From assembly GCA_015233055.1 (NCBI GenBank), contig JADFYN010000003.1, positions 1 through 41,748 on the forward strand: 41,748 nt of DNA, given 5' to 3'. This DNA is from Deltaproteobacteria bacterium. Lineage in GTDB: Bacteria; Desulfobacterota; JADFXK01. Shown in pieces: positions 16,032-25,694 of this stretch (within the stretch, counting starts at the first letter, position 1; every line of letters begins with the position of its first letter). The translations under genes and the position numbers were made by a program. Below the pieces are notes generated by a model. That model ran no database searches. It worked only from the letters and a program-made list of their open reading frames with translations, and had not been told where the DNA came from.

Positions 16032-16592
16032 TCAGAATTCGTCCATCTGCCAACTGAGCCGATATCTGTTCCAGATTTCCCGCCTATCTTTACCGGAATC
16101 CGGCCCCAGCAAATTGCGGTTCAGAAGAACTTGCTTTTCCAATGACATATAATCGGCCAGCCGGCATTGGCTGACGAAGGAAATCTCATTGGGGAACTGT
16201 CTGACGAATTTAATCCCATGGTCATCAATGAGACACTTGAAGCCTTCCTCTGCTCTAGTTTTCTTTCCCCGCTCAGTTTCGGAATCGGGAATCATCAGAG
16301 TCAGGTAGATCTTTTCCGCTCCCGGATATTCCTTCACCAGATGATATATCTTCCGGTTAATCTCCAATCGGAACAGGTTGACATCCTCGGCTACTTTGGC
16401 GTCATTCTCAAAAGGCTTGCCAAAAATATAGGAGGTCTCGAACAATCCTTGGGCCCTGATGACCTTTCCGCCCTGTCTGGTGGACACCTCCAAGGAATTG
16501 TCCGCAAAACACCTTAAGGGAACAAGCCAGACAGCCGCCAAAAGGATTATCATCGCCGCCGGAACACGCCAACGCCTGGGTTCTGCTTTCAT
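16032..16592 (-). CDS. Exported protein of unknown function
   Basis: About 186 residues with a clear signal peptide: basic start MKAEPRRWR, hydrophobic core AAMIILLAAVWLV, and a possible lipobox-like Cys (PLRCFAD) or cleavage after FA-D. The mature part has no motif that I recognise. It is polar, with Lys/Glu-rich segments and EIWNRYRLSW near the end. I start at the ATG at 16592 because GAGG stands eight bases before it. A TTG at 16622 overlaps the stop of the MEMO-like gene. It is probably co-transcribed with that gene. Confidence 0.7.
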   Translation of the reverse strand: MKAEPRRWRVPAAMIILLAAVWLVPLRCFADNSLEVSTRQGGKVIRAQGLFETSYIFGKPFENDAKVAEDVNLFRLEINRKIYHLVKEYPGAEKIYLTLMIPDSETERGKKTRAEEGFKCLIDDHGIKFVRQFPNEISFVSQCRLADYMSLEKQVLLNRNLLGPDSGKDRREIWNRYRLSWQMDEF

Positions 16593-16618
16593 CTTCAACA
16601 CCTCTGATGAGGCCCCGA

Positions 16619-17422
16619 TCAATAAATCGTCAGGCCGGCATAGCCCACAACCCGAGCGTAGTCCCCGGCCACATCACCTGAAGTGGCGTACTTGACCAGT
16701 TCGGCCTTGGTCGCACCCAGCTTGATGGCCGCGACTAAAGCAATGGTCGTGGGGATAACGCCACACATGGTAATTCCCCGGCTTCTGACTGCTTTCAATA
16801 AACCCTCAGGATCCATGGCCAGGATCCGGTCAATGGCCAGTTGATCTTTCTTTTGCGCCGAAGACTGGGATTCGAAATGGGTCATATCAGTGCTGGCCAC
16901 GATGAGCACCGGCCGCCCATATTCCTTTATCGCTTGGGCCAGACCCAGACCCACTTCCCGGCAGGACGTGTAATCAAGTCCGGACACACAAATAGGCACA
17001 ATTTGGCACTGGGGATTCAAATGCTGAATAAACGGGACCTGGACCTCCAGGGAGTGCTCGTGCAAATGGGCCGTCACGTCGTTAGCCATGAATCGAGACT
17101 GCCTGAGGACAATGTCGGCCAGGCCGGAATTGATGGCCACCAGGCCTAAAGGAGTCTCCCAGTTTCCCGATGCGTAGACGGCCACCGGTTGACCCACACC
17201 GTGGTGGTTGGGGCCCAAGATGATTACATCATTGGGGATATTAATCTTGGAGAATACTTCGCCGGCTACTCCCCCTGAATACACATATCCTGCGTGGGGA
17301 GACACAATGGCCGTCACGTCTCTCTTCTCAGCAGTCTCAATGATCATGGACTGGACCAGTGAAGAAAGTGTCCGGCCATTATCCGGGTAAAACTGTCCTG
17401 CAACAGCCGGTTTCCTGTTCAT
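16619..17422 (-). CDS. amrB: AmrB/MEMO-family protein
   Basis: A 267-residue member of the MEMO family (AmmeMemoRadiSam system protein B), related to extradiol dioxygenases. Conserved features are RKPAVAGQFYP at the start, SPHAGYVYSGG, LGPNHHG, STDMTHFE and the Cys of MCGVIPTTIA. These correspond to the His/His/Cys iron site described for human MEMO1. The ATG at 17422 has a near-perfect AGGAGG. The usual companions, an AMMECR1 protein and a radical SAM enzyme, are not next to it here. A good promoter lies just upstream. Confidence 0.88.
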   Translation of the reverse strand: MNRKPAVAGQFYPDNGRTLSSLVQSMIIETAEKRDVTAIVSPHAGYVYSGGVAGEVFSKINIPNDVIILGPNHHGVGQPVAVYASGNWETPLGLVAINSGLADIVLRQSRFMANDVTAHLHEHSLEVQVPFIQHLNPQCQIVPICVSGLDYTSCREVGLGLAQAIKEYGRPVLIVASTDMTHFESQSSAQKKDQLAIDRILAMDPEGLLKAVRSRGITMCGVIPTTIALVAAIKLGATKAELVKYATSGDVAGDYARVVGYAGLTIY

Positions 17423-17499
17423 AGGCCACCTCCTGGGGACGTCGGTTATAGAAAGTACGAATATAGACGTTATCGGCAAAAGAAAAACCGATTACTTAC

Positions 17500-17528
17500 A
17501 GTAAACCACAATTTTGGGTAAATGTCAA
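17500..17528 (-). promoter_or_regulatory. Sigma70-like promoter for the MEMO-like gene
   Basis: On the minus strand TTGACA (17528-17523), 17 nt, then TTTACT (17505-17500). RNA would start near 17493, about 70 nt before the ATG at 17422. Confidence 0.5.
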
Positions 17529-17626
17529 GTAAGGTTAATGTGTTGTATCCGGCATACGACTAAGAACATTTTCGCCGGTTAGCCTGGTCTGCCGGCCTTA
17601 CTCAATTGCCTATAAGACCAAAAGGG

Positions 17627-17655
17627 TTGACCTTAACCCAAGGTAGATGTAGAAT
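17627..17655 (+). promoter_or_regulatory. Sigma70-like promoter for the M48 protease gene
   Basis: TTGACC at 17627-17632, 17 nt, then TAGAAT at 17650-17655, each 5 of 6 to consensus. It faces the M48 gene that starts at 17769. The divergent gap 17423-17768 holds this and the opposing promoter, and no gene. Confidence 0.5.
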
Positions 17656-17768
17656 TGTGACTGTGAAATGGATTGACCTGTGATATTGGTCGTTCTGCCG
17701 GAGGCGGACAGACTTCAGGCCGCTAAGCCCCCAAAACTATGAATGTTTGAACCCACAAAACGAATCTA

Positions 17769-19625
17769 ATGTACACTAACCTCATCTATTATTTGCTGGT
17801 CCTGCTAATCTTTAATGCCTACCAACCGCCGCGGGTGGTCAAAGGGGACGCCTGGACAGCCGTCTCCTGGCTACTGCTGGGTGTGCTTGTCTTGGTTATG
17901 GCCGGCCGGATCTATTTTCGGAAATTAGAGAAGGATATCCGTCTGGGTACCGGCCGAGGAGATCTGCATCGGCAGTATCACCAGATTATCGGCCAACTGG
18001 CCGTTATGGCCATCATTATTTTTACCCTGGATGTGTATCTGGTTCATGCCCCCCACTATTTGACCCGAATGGCGTTGTTTCGGCAGTTTGAGATTCTCCC
18101 CGGTCTGGTCGCTTTAGCCGTATTTACTTTTTACCTGGCCATAATTTGGTCTTCGGCTTATCCTTCGTACCGGGTGCTTTACCATTCCAAACAGACCAGA
18201 GGTCGCTTTGTTTGGTCCAATATCACGTTTATCCTGCCGATGATCTTCCCCTGGTTCCTTATTTCCCTGATATTTGACCTGGTTAAGCTGTTGGTCCCGG
18301 CCCAGGCGCGGATGGCCATAGCCAACCCACTTGGCCAATTGGGATTTTTTTTTGTATTTCTAGTATGTTTGGCCGTGTTCCTGCCTTATCTGATTAAGAC
18401 CTGGTGGGGTTGCCAACCCTTGCCGGCCGGTCCGGTCAGGACGGCGATTGAGGACTTCTGTGCTAAAATCGGGTTCACGTATGCCGACTTACTCCGCTGG
18501 CCCATTTTTGAGGGAAACATCATTACGGCTGGAGTAATGGGCCTGATTAAACGCTTTCGTTATGTTTTGATTACCGATTCTTTGATCAGCAGTTTGGACG
18601 TCGAAGAGATCAAGGCGGTGGTCGCCCATGAAGCAGGGCATATTAAAAAACATCATCTTCTTTTTTACCTGTTTTTTTTCATGGGCTATATGATATTGGT
18701 CTATGCCGTCTTGGACCTGATAGCCCATTGTTTACTCAGTCTCGATTTCATTTTTGATTTACTTAACTCAGTTGATGAGCAATTTCAACGAACTGTATTT
18801 TCATTAGTCTATACCTTGCCCATGATCGTCTTGTTGGTTCTCTATTTTCGATATCTTTTTGGTTTTTTTATGCGAAATTTTGAACGCCAGGCCGACTTAT
18901 ACGCCTTGGAGATTTTGCCTCAGCCGATTAGGGTGGCTACGGCCTTGGAGAAGATCGCCTTTTATAGCGGCAACATCCGCGACCTGCCGAGCTGGCACCA
19001 TTTCAGCGTCCGGGAGCGGGTCGAATACATTATAAAGTGCCTGAACAATCCCGATTGGATTACCCGACATAACCAAAAAGTCCGGCTGGCTACCCGGCTC
19101 TACACCGGAGGAGTGCTGTTGGTTTTGATTTTGGGATACATCCTGAATTTCACCAATGTCGGCGCTTCCCTAAAATCTCAAACAATGGTTAAGGCGGCCC
19201 AACGAGCCGTGTCTTTAAACCCGGCAGACGCTGACTTACGCCTGGCCGTGGCCGGACTTTACCTGGAAAGGGGTATGATCGGGCCGGCGGTTAAGGAGTA
19301 TCACCAGGTCATGGGACTTAGCCCGGGCAACGCCGAGGCCATGAATAACCTGGCCTGGATTTACGCCACGACCAAAGAAAGAGCACACTACCGGCCGAAA
19401 CTGGCTTTAGAACTGGCTCGGCGGGCGGTTAAATTAAAACCGGCGGCATATATTTATGATACTCTGGCCGAGGCCCTGTTGGCCACCGGACAGTTTCAGG
19501 AGGCCCTGGACGCGGCCCGTCAGGCCGTGCATCTTGGCGGCGACGAACGGTCCTTTTATGTCACGCGGCTGCAACGCTTTGACGCCGCGGCGCGGGAAAG
19601 GCATTATCCCGGTCCCCCGGACTAA
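17769..19625 (+). CDS. M48-family membrane metalloprotease with C-terminal TPRs
   Basis: A 618-residue integral membrane zinc protease. Several transmembrane helices precede the HEAGH motif (H287-H291), and the third ligand lies in FERQADLYALEI. Another helix follows near 440-460, and the C-terminal 130 residues hold TPR-like repeats (PADADLRLAVAGLYLERG, NAEAMNNLAWIYA). The layout resembles HtpX/Ste24-like quality-control proteases with an added TPR module for substrate or partner binding. No Shine-Dalgarno is visible before the ATG, and a leader of about 105 nt follows a good promoter. The TPR end overlaps a long alternative frame that I reject. Confidence 0.88.
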   Translation: MYTNLIYYLLVLLIFNAYQPPRVVKGDAWTAVSWLLLGVLVLVMAGRIYFRKLEKDIRLGTGRGDLHRQYHQIIGQLAVMAIIIFTLDVYLVHAPHYLTRMALFRQFEILPGLVALAVFTFYLAIIWSSAYPSYRVLYHSKQTRGRFVWSNITFILPMIFPWFLISLIFDLVKLLVPAQARMAIANPLGQLGFFFVFLVCLAVFLPYLIKTWWGCQPLPAGPVRTAIEDFCAKIGFTYADLLRWPIFEGNIITAGVMGLIKRFRYVLITDSLISSLDVEEIKAVVAHEAGHIKKHHLLFYLFFFMGYMILVYAVLDLIAHCLLSLDFIFDLLNSVDEQFQRTVFSLVYTLPMIVLLVLYFRYLFGFFMRNFERQADLYALEILPQPIRVATALEKIAFYSGNIRDLPSWHHFSVRERVEYIIKCLNNPDWITRHNQKVRLATRLYTGGVLLVLILGYILNFTNVGASLKSQTMVKAAQRAVSLNPADADLRLAVAGLYLERGMIGPAVKEYHQVMGLSPGNAEAMNNLAWIYATTKERAHYRPKLALELARRAVKLKPAAYIYDTLAEALLATGQFQEALDAARQAVHLGGDERSFYVTRLQRFDAAARERHYPGPPD

Positions 19626-19698
19626 GCCGGACGGCTGGAAGCTACTGCCTCATGTCATAAACAATATGGCCCATATCAAGATTAAAGAAAGGTTCAAG

Positions 19699-20673
19699 AT
19701 GCCTGTAAAGATTTTCTCCCGGGAGGATTTTATCAGCCAAGGCGGGTTGCAGAGCCGCCCCTGGCACCACAATTACCTGGCCATGTATAATAGCCTGATC
19801 GACGGTATCGTGACCGACCCGGCTTTGATGGTGATACCTTTGGATGACCACATGGTCCACCGCAGTGATGGCGTCTTCGAGGCATTTAAATGCGTTAACG
19901 GTAATATCTACAACCTGGAGCGGCATCTGGAGCGGCTGGACAAGTCGGCTGAAGCCATATTCTTAAATCTGCCCGTGTCTCGGGATACTCTTAGGAATTT
20001 GGTAGTCGAGACAACTCGGGCCGGAGGAAAAAGGGAAGCCGTGATTAGAATCTTCATTTCCCGCGGGCCGGGAGGATTCTCCGTTGATCCCACTGAACCT
20101 CCCGCCGCCCAGGTGTATATCGTCGTGACGACCCTGGTCACCCCAGACAATACCGATTTTGAACAAGGGATACCGGCGATCACCGTCCAGGTGCCGCTTA
20201 AACCGTCATTTTTTGCCAATATTAAGGCCACCAATTATTTACCCAACATGTTGGTCAAGTTGGCCGCCAAAAAGGCCGGGGTGACCTTCGCCATTGCCCT
20301 AGACGAGAATAACTGCCTGACTGAAGGGGCAACCGAAAGCGTGGCCGTAGTCGACCGGCAGGGCCGCCTGATCACCCCGGAGTTGGATAAGATCATCAAG
20401 GGGACCACAGCCTGCCGGGTGATGGAACTGGCTGACGACCTGGCCCGACAAGGAAAAATGCCCAGCCCCCAGTTTGGTTCTATTCCTTTAGCCGAGACCT
20501 ATCGGGCCGGCGAGGTCATGTTTCTGGGGACTTCCATCGATATTCTACCGGTGGTCAACCTGGACGGGAAAAAGATTGGAACGGGCCAACCCGGTCCTGT
20601 TTATCGGCTGCTGCGGGAAACTTTCTTGAAAGACATTTACGAAAACAAAGATTTTTTGACCCCGGTCTTTTAA
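19699..20673 (+). CDS. Class IV PLP aminotransferase (BCAT / D-amino-acid transaminase / ADC lyase type)
   Basis: A 324-residue fold-type IV PLP enzyme. The catalytic Lys is about K176 in NIKATNYLPNM. The cofactor region ENNCLTEGATES and the GTTACRVMELA segment are as in branched-chain aminotransferases and 4-amino-4-deoxychorismate lyases. Sequence does not settle the substrate. I start at the ATG at 19699 (MPVKIFSREDF), preceded by AAAGG. The upstream in-frame ATG at 19666 has no ribosome site, and anything earlier would overlap the M48 gene. It lies 73 bp after that gene and could be co-transcribed. Confidence 0.87.
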   Translation: MPVKIFSREDFISQGGLQSRPWHHNYLAMYNSLIDGIVTDPALMVIPLDDHMVHRSDGVFEAFKCVNGNIYNLERHLERLDKSAEAIFLNLPVSRDTLRNLVVETTRAGGKREAVIRIFISRGPGGFSVDPTEPPAAQVYIVVTTLVTPDNTDFEQGIPAITVQVPLKPSFFANIKATNYLPNMLVKLAAKKAGVTFAIALDENNCLTEGATESVAVVDRQGRLITPELDKIIKGTTACRVMELADDLARQGKMPSPQFGSIPLAETYRAGEVMFLGTSIDILPVVNLDGKKIGTGQPGPVYRLLRETFLKDIYENKDFLTPVF

Positions 20674-20748
20674 CACGGAACACGGAACGGAATACCCCCA
20701 GCGCAGGAGAATATTCATGCCCAAATCCGGGACGAGAGGTTCCGATGC

Positions 20749-20802
20749 AAAATCTGTGGATACATTTCTGCCTCCTAATTAATTAAACTCGTCGAATTCA
20801 GG
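20749..20802 (+). repeat. Copy of the CTGAGTTCGA-end repeat family (short)
   Basis: Only the right end is present: AAAATCTGTGGATACATTTC through to AACTCGTCGAATTCAGG (20786-20802). It ends 43 bp before the AsmA-like gene. Confidence 0.6.
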
Positions 20803-20845
20803 TCAATTAACATCGAAGGAACAATTTGAAGTCGATCCAGAACCC

Positions 20846-23800
20846 ATGAGCCGGACCATAAAGAGAATAATAATTTACGCGGGGCTGGCCGGCCTGATCT
20901 TGGCCGTGTCTGCGACCTACCTGGCTGATCGGGTCATCAACCGTCCTGAAAACCTGGCGCGCCTAAACCGGACCTTGGAATCCTACCTGGGTCACCAGGT
21001 GTCATTCAGCCGTTTGGAGACATCGCTTTGGGGCGGGGTTTTGCTAAAGGCGCATAAGGTCAGCCTCTCCGACCCCGCAACCGGATTCAATTGCATTGCC
21101 AAGTCGGTGGCCATCGGTCTGGATATCCTGGCGCTGCTTAATTTTGAGACGAAACCCGAATCTCTGGTGTTCGATTCTCCCTCCATCCAGATGACCACGA
21201 ACTCAGGTCCGGGTCAAAAAGAGACGGAGTCCGGGGCCATCCCCTTCCCCGGCCCATGTCTGGATGGACTCCATCGGGTTATCATCAAGCACGGCCGCGT
21301 CAATTGGCGGATTCAGGGTCCCGCTTCAGCGGCTGGTGACTTATCGTTTTCCGATGTCTACCTGGATGCCGGCTTGACTAATCAGGACAAGTGTTCCTTT
21401 CACCTGTCCTGCCTGGCCGGAGCTTCTCCCGCTTCGGGGCAATTGCGTTTGTCGGGCAAATTGGTCAGGCTGCCCGGCCCGTCGCCGAATAAGGATCATT
21501 GGACGGCCCAACTCTCCATTGACCTGGCCGGGTGGGACGTGATGCCCTTTAAGCCTATTTTTCCCGGAATCGATCACCTCTTCGAGCAAGTCGGTCCGGT
21601 CTCCGCCTCATTAAAATACACCGTGACCAAGGAATCCCAACACCACATCCAGGGTATGATCAAGTCCGGCCAGACCACCCTCAACCTCAACGGCTACCGG
21701 CCCACCTTGAGCAAACTGGTGGTCAGAGGTGAGGCTACCCTGGCCGACGGGGCAGTCAAGGTAAGCGGTCTAAAGCTGGCCTCCAGTGAGTTGAATCTCT
21801 CGGGAGATCTGCTGGTCGGCGCGGTGACCGATCCACGGGCCCGCGTAATCGGCCACTTTCGACTTAACCCCATGCCCTACGACGAGGCATTGCGTCTTAC
21901 CCCCACCGGATTATTCAAGGAATGGATTTCCCGGGATATCCTGTTTCGGTTGAACAGCGGCCGGGTATCCATTAATCAGGCTGACTTTGATGTACCCCGG
22001 AAATCAGCCGGTGACGGGCAAGCCTGGGGCCGGGGGTTACGGATAAATGTGCTTTTTGATGGTATAGAAGCGCATCCTGGGGAAGGAATCCCTCCTTTCA
22101 CCCGCCTATCCGGGCAGGCCGGGTTGGCCTATGGACACATGGTGTTCAAACGGGTGAGTGCTGTCCAGGGCAAGAACCGGGTTCGAGATTTCGAACTGTC
22201 ACTGGAGAATGTTTTTTTCAACTGCCGGCCCGGATTCTCTACCAGATGTGACTTTGAACTCAAAGACATCAAGACCCTGGCCACCGCCTCCATGGTTCCT
22301 AAAGGACTGCAAACCTGGATGGACGGGTTCCAGTCTCTGTCCGGGGCCATTGCCGGCCGGTTAACCTTTAAACAGACACCCACGGCGCCCATCGCGGCCG
22401 GCCGGTTTCGGCTAAATCAAGTATCCTTTACCAGAGATGACTTTCCTTTGCCGGTGCGGGATTTGACCGGCCTGGTCAGCCCCGAAAATAAGGATATGGT
22501 TTTCGATCAGATATCGGGCCGGCTGGGTGATTCCCAACTAAGCGTCAATGGCCGGATTCAAAATTTCTTTTCACCAAACCGGGACTACCAGGTGACTGTG
22601 CAGGGTCGGGCCAGGTTGGGTGAGTTATTGAAAGCCTGGCCGGCCGTGGCGCCTGACTGGCTGCTGGCCTCCGGTGACCAGGAGGTGAGCTATGTCCACC
22701 ATGGGCCCTTGTCCGGGTTTGGGTTTAAGGGACATACGTCTTTGAAGGGACTGACGTTGACGGGTCCGGGTTGGAGCCTGGCGCTTCCCAGCGAGACAGA
22801 CGCGTTGCTTTTGGAAGGCACCTGGGATGGCCAGTCCGGTCTGCTTGAGGTTGAACGGGCGGAGTTGACCGCTAAGAAATCTTTAGGATCGGCGAAAGGC
22901 AAAATCGACTGCGGCTCGGACGGTCAGGTAGACGTGTCCTTGACCAGCTCCGGTTTGGACCTGGCCGACCTGAACCTGTCTGCCGGGACCCAACACCTGC
23001 CTGCCACCGGCCGAATTGCGGGGCACATTTCCCTCACCGGCCCGAGATCAAACCTGACAGTCAAATCCGGCCGGGGAAACTTCACTCTGGACCAAATTTC
23101 CTTACCGGCCGTCTACACTCCTGAGGCCATAAAGTTATCAGGAAAAGTCAGCCTGGATGACCAAGGGGTGCATCTGAAAAACTGGAGGGGTCAGGTGGGG
23201 CAGAGTGACCTGGCCATATCCGGGACCCTGGATCGGCTGAATAAACCACGGGGACAGTTGGAGATCACAGGGGAGACACTCCGCAAGGATGATTTCATTG
23301 CATCTGGAACCAGCCCCGCAGAGTTGTCTCGGTTTTGGAATTTTCTCAATGACACAAACATCTCCAGCCAGATCAAATTCCACCGGGTCCTCTATGGCCA
23401 GGCTGGATACAAAGACGTGTCGGGCCGTTTGGGTTTAAAGGAAGGACAGGTGGTCTGGGCCCCATTTTCTCTGGAGGTCAGCCGGACCAGGTTGGCCGGT
23501 GAAATGAAAATCTTGCTGCCGCCACGCCGCGGTTTCCAGGCGGAGGTGGATGTGAAGGCCGCGGAAGATAAAATCGAGGAAATTGTCTCGGCTTTGGGTT
23601 TTCCGGATAAAACCCTTTCGGGCAAAATATCGCTTAACGGCCACCTGGCCGGCCAAAGTTATGATTCCGTACCATTTGTGAACGCCCTGGCCGGAACCCT
23701 GGCGGTTGAGGCCGACACGGTCTCCATGAAGAGTTTCAAGACGTTAATTCTTATACTTAATTACTTGAACGAGTCGCAGGCCCTACCACGGGACTTCCCC

Positions 23801-24226
23801 GACCCGGCCAAGGAAGGCTTGCGTTTCACCCAAATGAAATGTAACCTGTTGATAAAGGACGGAATTGCTCGAAGTGAAGATTTCTTTTTGGATAGTCCGG
23901 ACATCCGCTGTCTGGCCGAAGGAAACATCCGGTTAAAAGATCAAGAGCTTGATCTCTCGGTAGGGGTTCTGCCATTGCGCATGATGGACAAAGTGGTTTC
24001 TCACATCCCCATTGCCGGCTATATTCTGACTGGAGAGAACAAAAACCTGGTAGCCTTCTATTTTAAGGTTACCGGCCGGCCCGGACAAACAAAGGTAGAA
24101 CCGGTGAGCATCAGCCCCATGGGCGGCGGCTTCCTCAACATGCTCAAACGCCTGGTCACCACTCCTTTCCGCCTTCTGTCCCTTGATCAGCCGGACAAAA
24201 AAAGCCCACCCGAAAAAAAGCCCTAG
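20846..24226 (+). CDS. AsmA-like / DUF3971-type envelope protein
   Basis: A 1126-residue protein with one N-terminal membrane anchor (about 8-30: IIIYAGLAGLILAVSATYLA). A long beta-rich body follows, of repeated segments such as LSGDLLV, ISGTLD and LSVNGRI, typical of the AsmA/YhdP/TamB superfamily. Its conserved C-terminal block (about 960-1100) includes CNLLIKDGIARSEDFFLDSP, GNIRLKDQELDL and the VSHIPIAGYILTG segment. These proteins bridge the periplasm and are implicated in phospholipid transport to the outer membrane, so a role in envelope homeostasis is the best guess. The ATG has no clear ribosome site. The C-terminus is Lys/Pro-rich. Confidence 0.85.
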   Translation: MSRTIKRIIIYAGLAGLILAVSATYLADRVINRPENLARLNRTLESYLGHQVSFSRLETSLWGGVLLKAHKVSLSDPATGFNCIAKSVAIGLDILALLNFETKPESLVFDSPSIQMTTNSGPGQKETESGAIPFPGPCLDGLHRVIIKHGRVNWRIQGPASAAGDLSFSDVYLDAGLTNQDKCSFHLSCLAGASPASGQLRLSGKLVRLPGPSPNKDHWTAQLSIDLAGWDVMPFKPIFPGIDHLFEQVGPVSASLKYTVTKESQHHIQGMIKSGQTTLNLNGYRPTLSKLVVRGEATLADGAVKVSGLKLASSELNLSGDLLVGAVTDPRARVIGHFRLNPMPYDEALRLTPTGLFKEWISRDILFRLNSGRVSINQADFDVPRKSAGDGQAWGRGLRINVLFDGIEAHPGEGIPPFTRLSGQAGLAYGHMVFKRVSAVQGKNRVRDFELSLENVFFNCRPGFSTRCDFELKDIKTLATASMVPKGLQTWMDGFQSLSGAIAGRLTFKQTPTAPIAAGRFRLNQVSFTRDDFPLPVRDLTGLVSPENKDMVFDQISGRLGDSQLSVNGRIQNFFSPNRDYQVTVQGRARLGELLKAWPAVAPDWLLASGDQEVSYVHHGPLSGFGFKGHTSLKGLTLTGPGWSLALPSETDALLLEGTWDGQSGLLEVERAELTAKKSLGSAKGKIDCGSDGQVDVSLTSSGLDLADLNLSAGTQHLPATGRIAGHISLTGPRSNLTVKSGRGNFTLDQISLPAVYTPEAIKLSGKVSLDDQGVHLKNWRGQVGQSDLAISGTLDRLNKPRGQLEITGETLRKDDFIASGTSPAELSRFWNFLNDTNISSQIKFHRVLYGQAGYKDVSGRLGLKEGQVVWAPFSLEVSRTRLAGEMKILLPPRRGFQAEVDVKAAEDKIEEIVSALGFPDKTLSGKISLNGHLAGQSYDSVPFVNALAGTLAVEADTVSMKSFKTLILILNYLNESQALPRDFPDPAKEGLRFTQMKCNLLIKDGIARSEDFFLDSPDIRCLAEGNIRLKDQELDLSVGVLPLRMMDKVVSHIPIAGYILTGENKNLVAFYFKVTGRPGQTKVEPVSISPMGGGFLNMLKRLVTTPFRLLSLDQPDKKSPPEKKP

Positions 24227-24312
24227 TTTGGGATGATCCGGTGCAAAGAATTCCAGCAAGCTACTCCGGTCAAAATTTTCGTGCAGTCGCCCTTAACCAC
24301 ATATTTCAGGGG

Positions 24313-24341
24313 TTGAGTTATCGTCCTTTATCTGTTATACT
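24313..24341 (+). promoter_or_regulatory. Sigma70-like promoter for the ADP-ribosylglycohydrolase-like gene
   Basis: TTGAGT at 24313-24318, 17 nt, then TATACT at 24336-24341. RNA would start near 24348, 66 nt before the ATG at 24414. Confidence 0.5.
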
Positions 24342-24413
24342 CCAGAGCAAGATTGTTGATTACATCCATTCCCTCCCTCCCCATCCTAATGCCGAATACC
24401 GACCGGAGCCATC

Positions 24414-25319
24414 ATGAAAGAAAAAGCCGAAGCCATGATTTTGGGCTCTTTCCTGGGAGATTCGCTCGCCCTGGGGGCCCACTGGATTTACGATCAAAAG
24501 CAATTAGCCGAGAGATTTGGCCGGGTTGACTCTTTGCGGAAACCAACTCCGGATTCCTACCATCCGACTAAAGATGCGGGAGAATTCACCCATTACGGTG
24601 ACCAGACACTGGTCTTGCTCCAATCTTTGGCCGCGGCCAAGGGGTTCGATCCGGCCGACTTCTCCGTTAACTGGAAAAAATCATTTGATAATTACCGAGG
24701 GTACATCGACCGGGCCACCCGCCAGACCCTGGACAATTTCGCTGGGGGAGCCAACCCGACGGGTTCAGGATCTCCATCCCATGACTTGGCCGGCGCCTCC
24801 CGTATCGCCCCGCTGATCTACCGGTACCGCAATGACCTCGATGCCCTGGTCCAGGCTGGGCGATCTCAAACAACCATGACTCACAACGATCCATTTGTTA
24901 TTGATTCCGCCGAGTATTTCGCCCGAGTCACCCACCGGGTGCTCCAGGGTGGTTCGCCGGTGGAGAGCATGGACCTGGTCGCTCAGGAACACTTCCCCAA
25001 GTCAACGATCTCCAGATTGGTTCAAGCCGGATTGGACTCGAAACAGGAGGATAGTCTGACGGCCATCGCCCGGTTCGGTCAAAGTTGCGCGGCGGAATCG
25101 GCTTTTCCGGGGGTTGTCCAGTTGCTGGCCAGGCATGAGCAGGACTTCTCCTCCGGCCTCATCGACTGCGTCATGGCGGGAGGGGACTCAGCCGGACGGG
25201 GCATGTTGGTCGGGATGGTCTTAGGCGCGCACCTGGGCCTGGCCGGCTTGCCCCGGGAATGGCTGAACACGCTTAAAAAATATGACGAAATACTGAGGCT
25301 TCTAACCAGTCTGGAATAA
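24414..25319 (+). CDS. ADP-ribosylglycohydrolase-fold protein with non-canonical metal site
   Basis: A 301-residue member of the DraG/ARH superfamily. The N-terminal GSFLGDSLALGAHW and the all-helical pattern fit. The first metal motif, usually TDDT, reads YGDQT (D63, Q64, T65). The C-terminal GGDTDT-type motif reads GGDSAGRG. One Asp ligand is therefore missing at each site, so a normal dinuclear Mg site is unlikely. Both changes together suggest a defined subfamily with another substrate, or a binding role, rather than decay. The ribosome site is GGAG, five bases before the ATG. It has its own promoter and no nitrogenase or ADP-ribosyltransferase neighbours. Confidence 0.83.
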   Translation: MKEKAEAMILGSFLGDSLALGAHWIYDQKQLAERFGRVDSLRKPTPDSYHPTKDAGEFTHYGDQTLVLLQSLAAAKGFDPADFSVNWKKSFDNYRGYIDRATRQTLDNFAGGANPTGSGSPSHDLAGASRIAPLIYRYRNDLDALVQAGRSQTTMTHNDPFVIDSAEYFARVTHRVLQGGSPVESMDLVAQEHFPKSTISRLVQAGLDSKQEDSLTAIARFGQSCAAESAFPGVVQLLARHEQDFSSGLIDCVMAGGDSAGRGMLVGMVLGAHLGLAGLPREWLNTLKKYDEILRLLTSLE

Positions 25320-25414
25320 CCTGGGAGCCTATCTTGGAGCTGTTTATACTTTGAAGAGCATCATTGGAATTCTTGAAGGAGCCTGTTGCTGCTTAATTAT
25401 ACTTTGACCGACAA

Positions 25415-25630
25415 TCAGGCGGCCAGGCTTTTAAGAGTTACCGAGAGTGGTTTTCCTCGTTCCAAGGCGCTCACTTTCAATATGGAAAAGCCAAGAATAT
25501 TTCCGTCCTCATCTACCTTCTCCATGACCGCATCATTCTCAGTTTCTTTAAAGTAGCCTTCTTTTCTTTCAAAAAGGACTTCCAGGTAGTCTGCTTCCTG
25601 ATCGTACCAAACCTTTACTTCCTTTCCCAC
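25415..25630 (-). CDS. DUF2283 family small protein
   Basis: A 71-residue protein with the DUF2283 pattern: VWYDQEADYLEVLF, then DEDGNILGFSILKVS. The family's function is unknown. The GTG start is preceded by AGGGG at eight bases. It is downstream of, and on the same strand as, the patatin-like gene, 64 bp away. Confidence 0.82.
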   Translation of the reverse strand: MGKEVKVWYDQEADYLEVLFERKEGYFKETENDAVMEKVDEDGNILGFSILKVSALERGKPLSVTLKSLAA

Positions 25631-25694
25631 AGCATTTCCCCTTTCTTTGCTGATTGAATTAGATTTCGGCTTTGGCGGCTCCAGCCTGGCCGCC

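Noticed and set aside
19456-19698. N-terminal extension of the aminotransferase frame
   Set aside because: It overlaps the TPR end of the M48 protease gene and has no ribosome site; homology starts at 19699.
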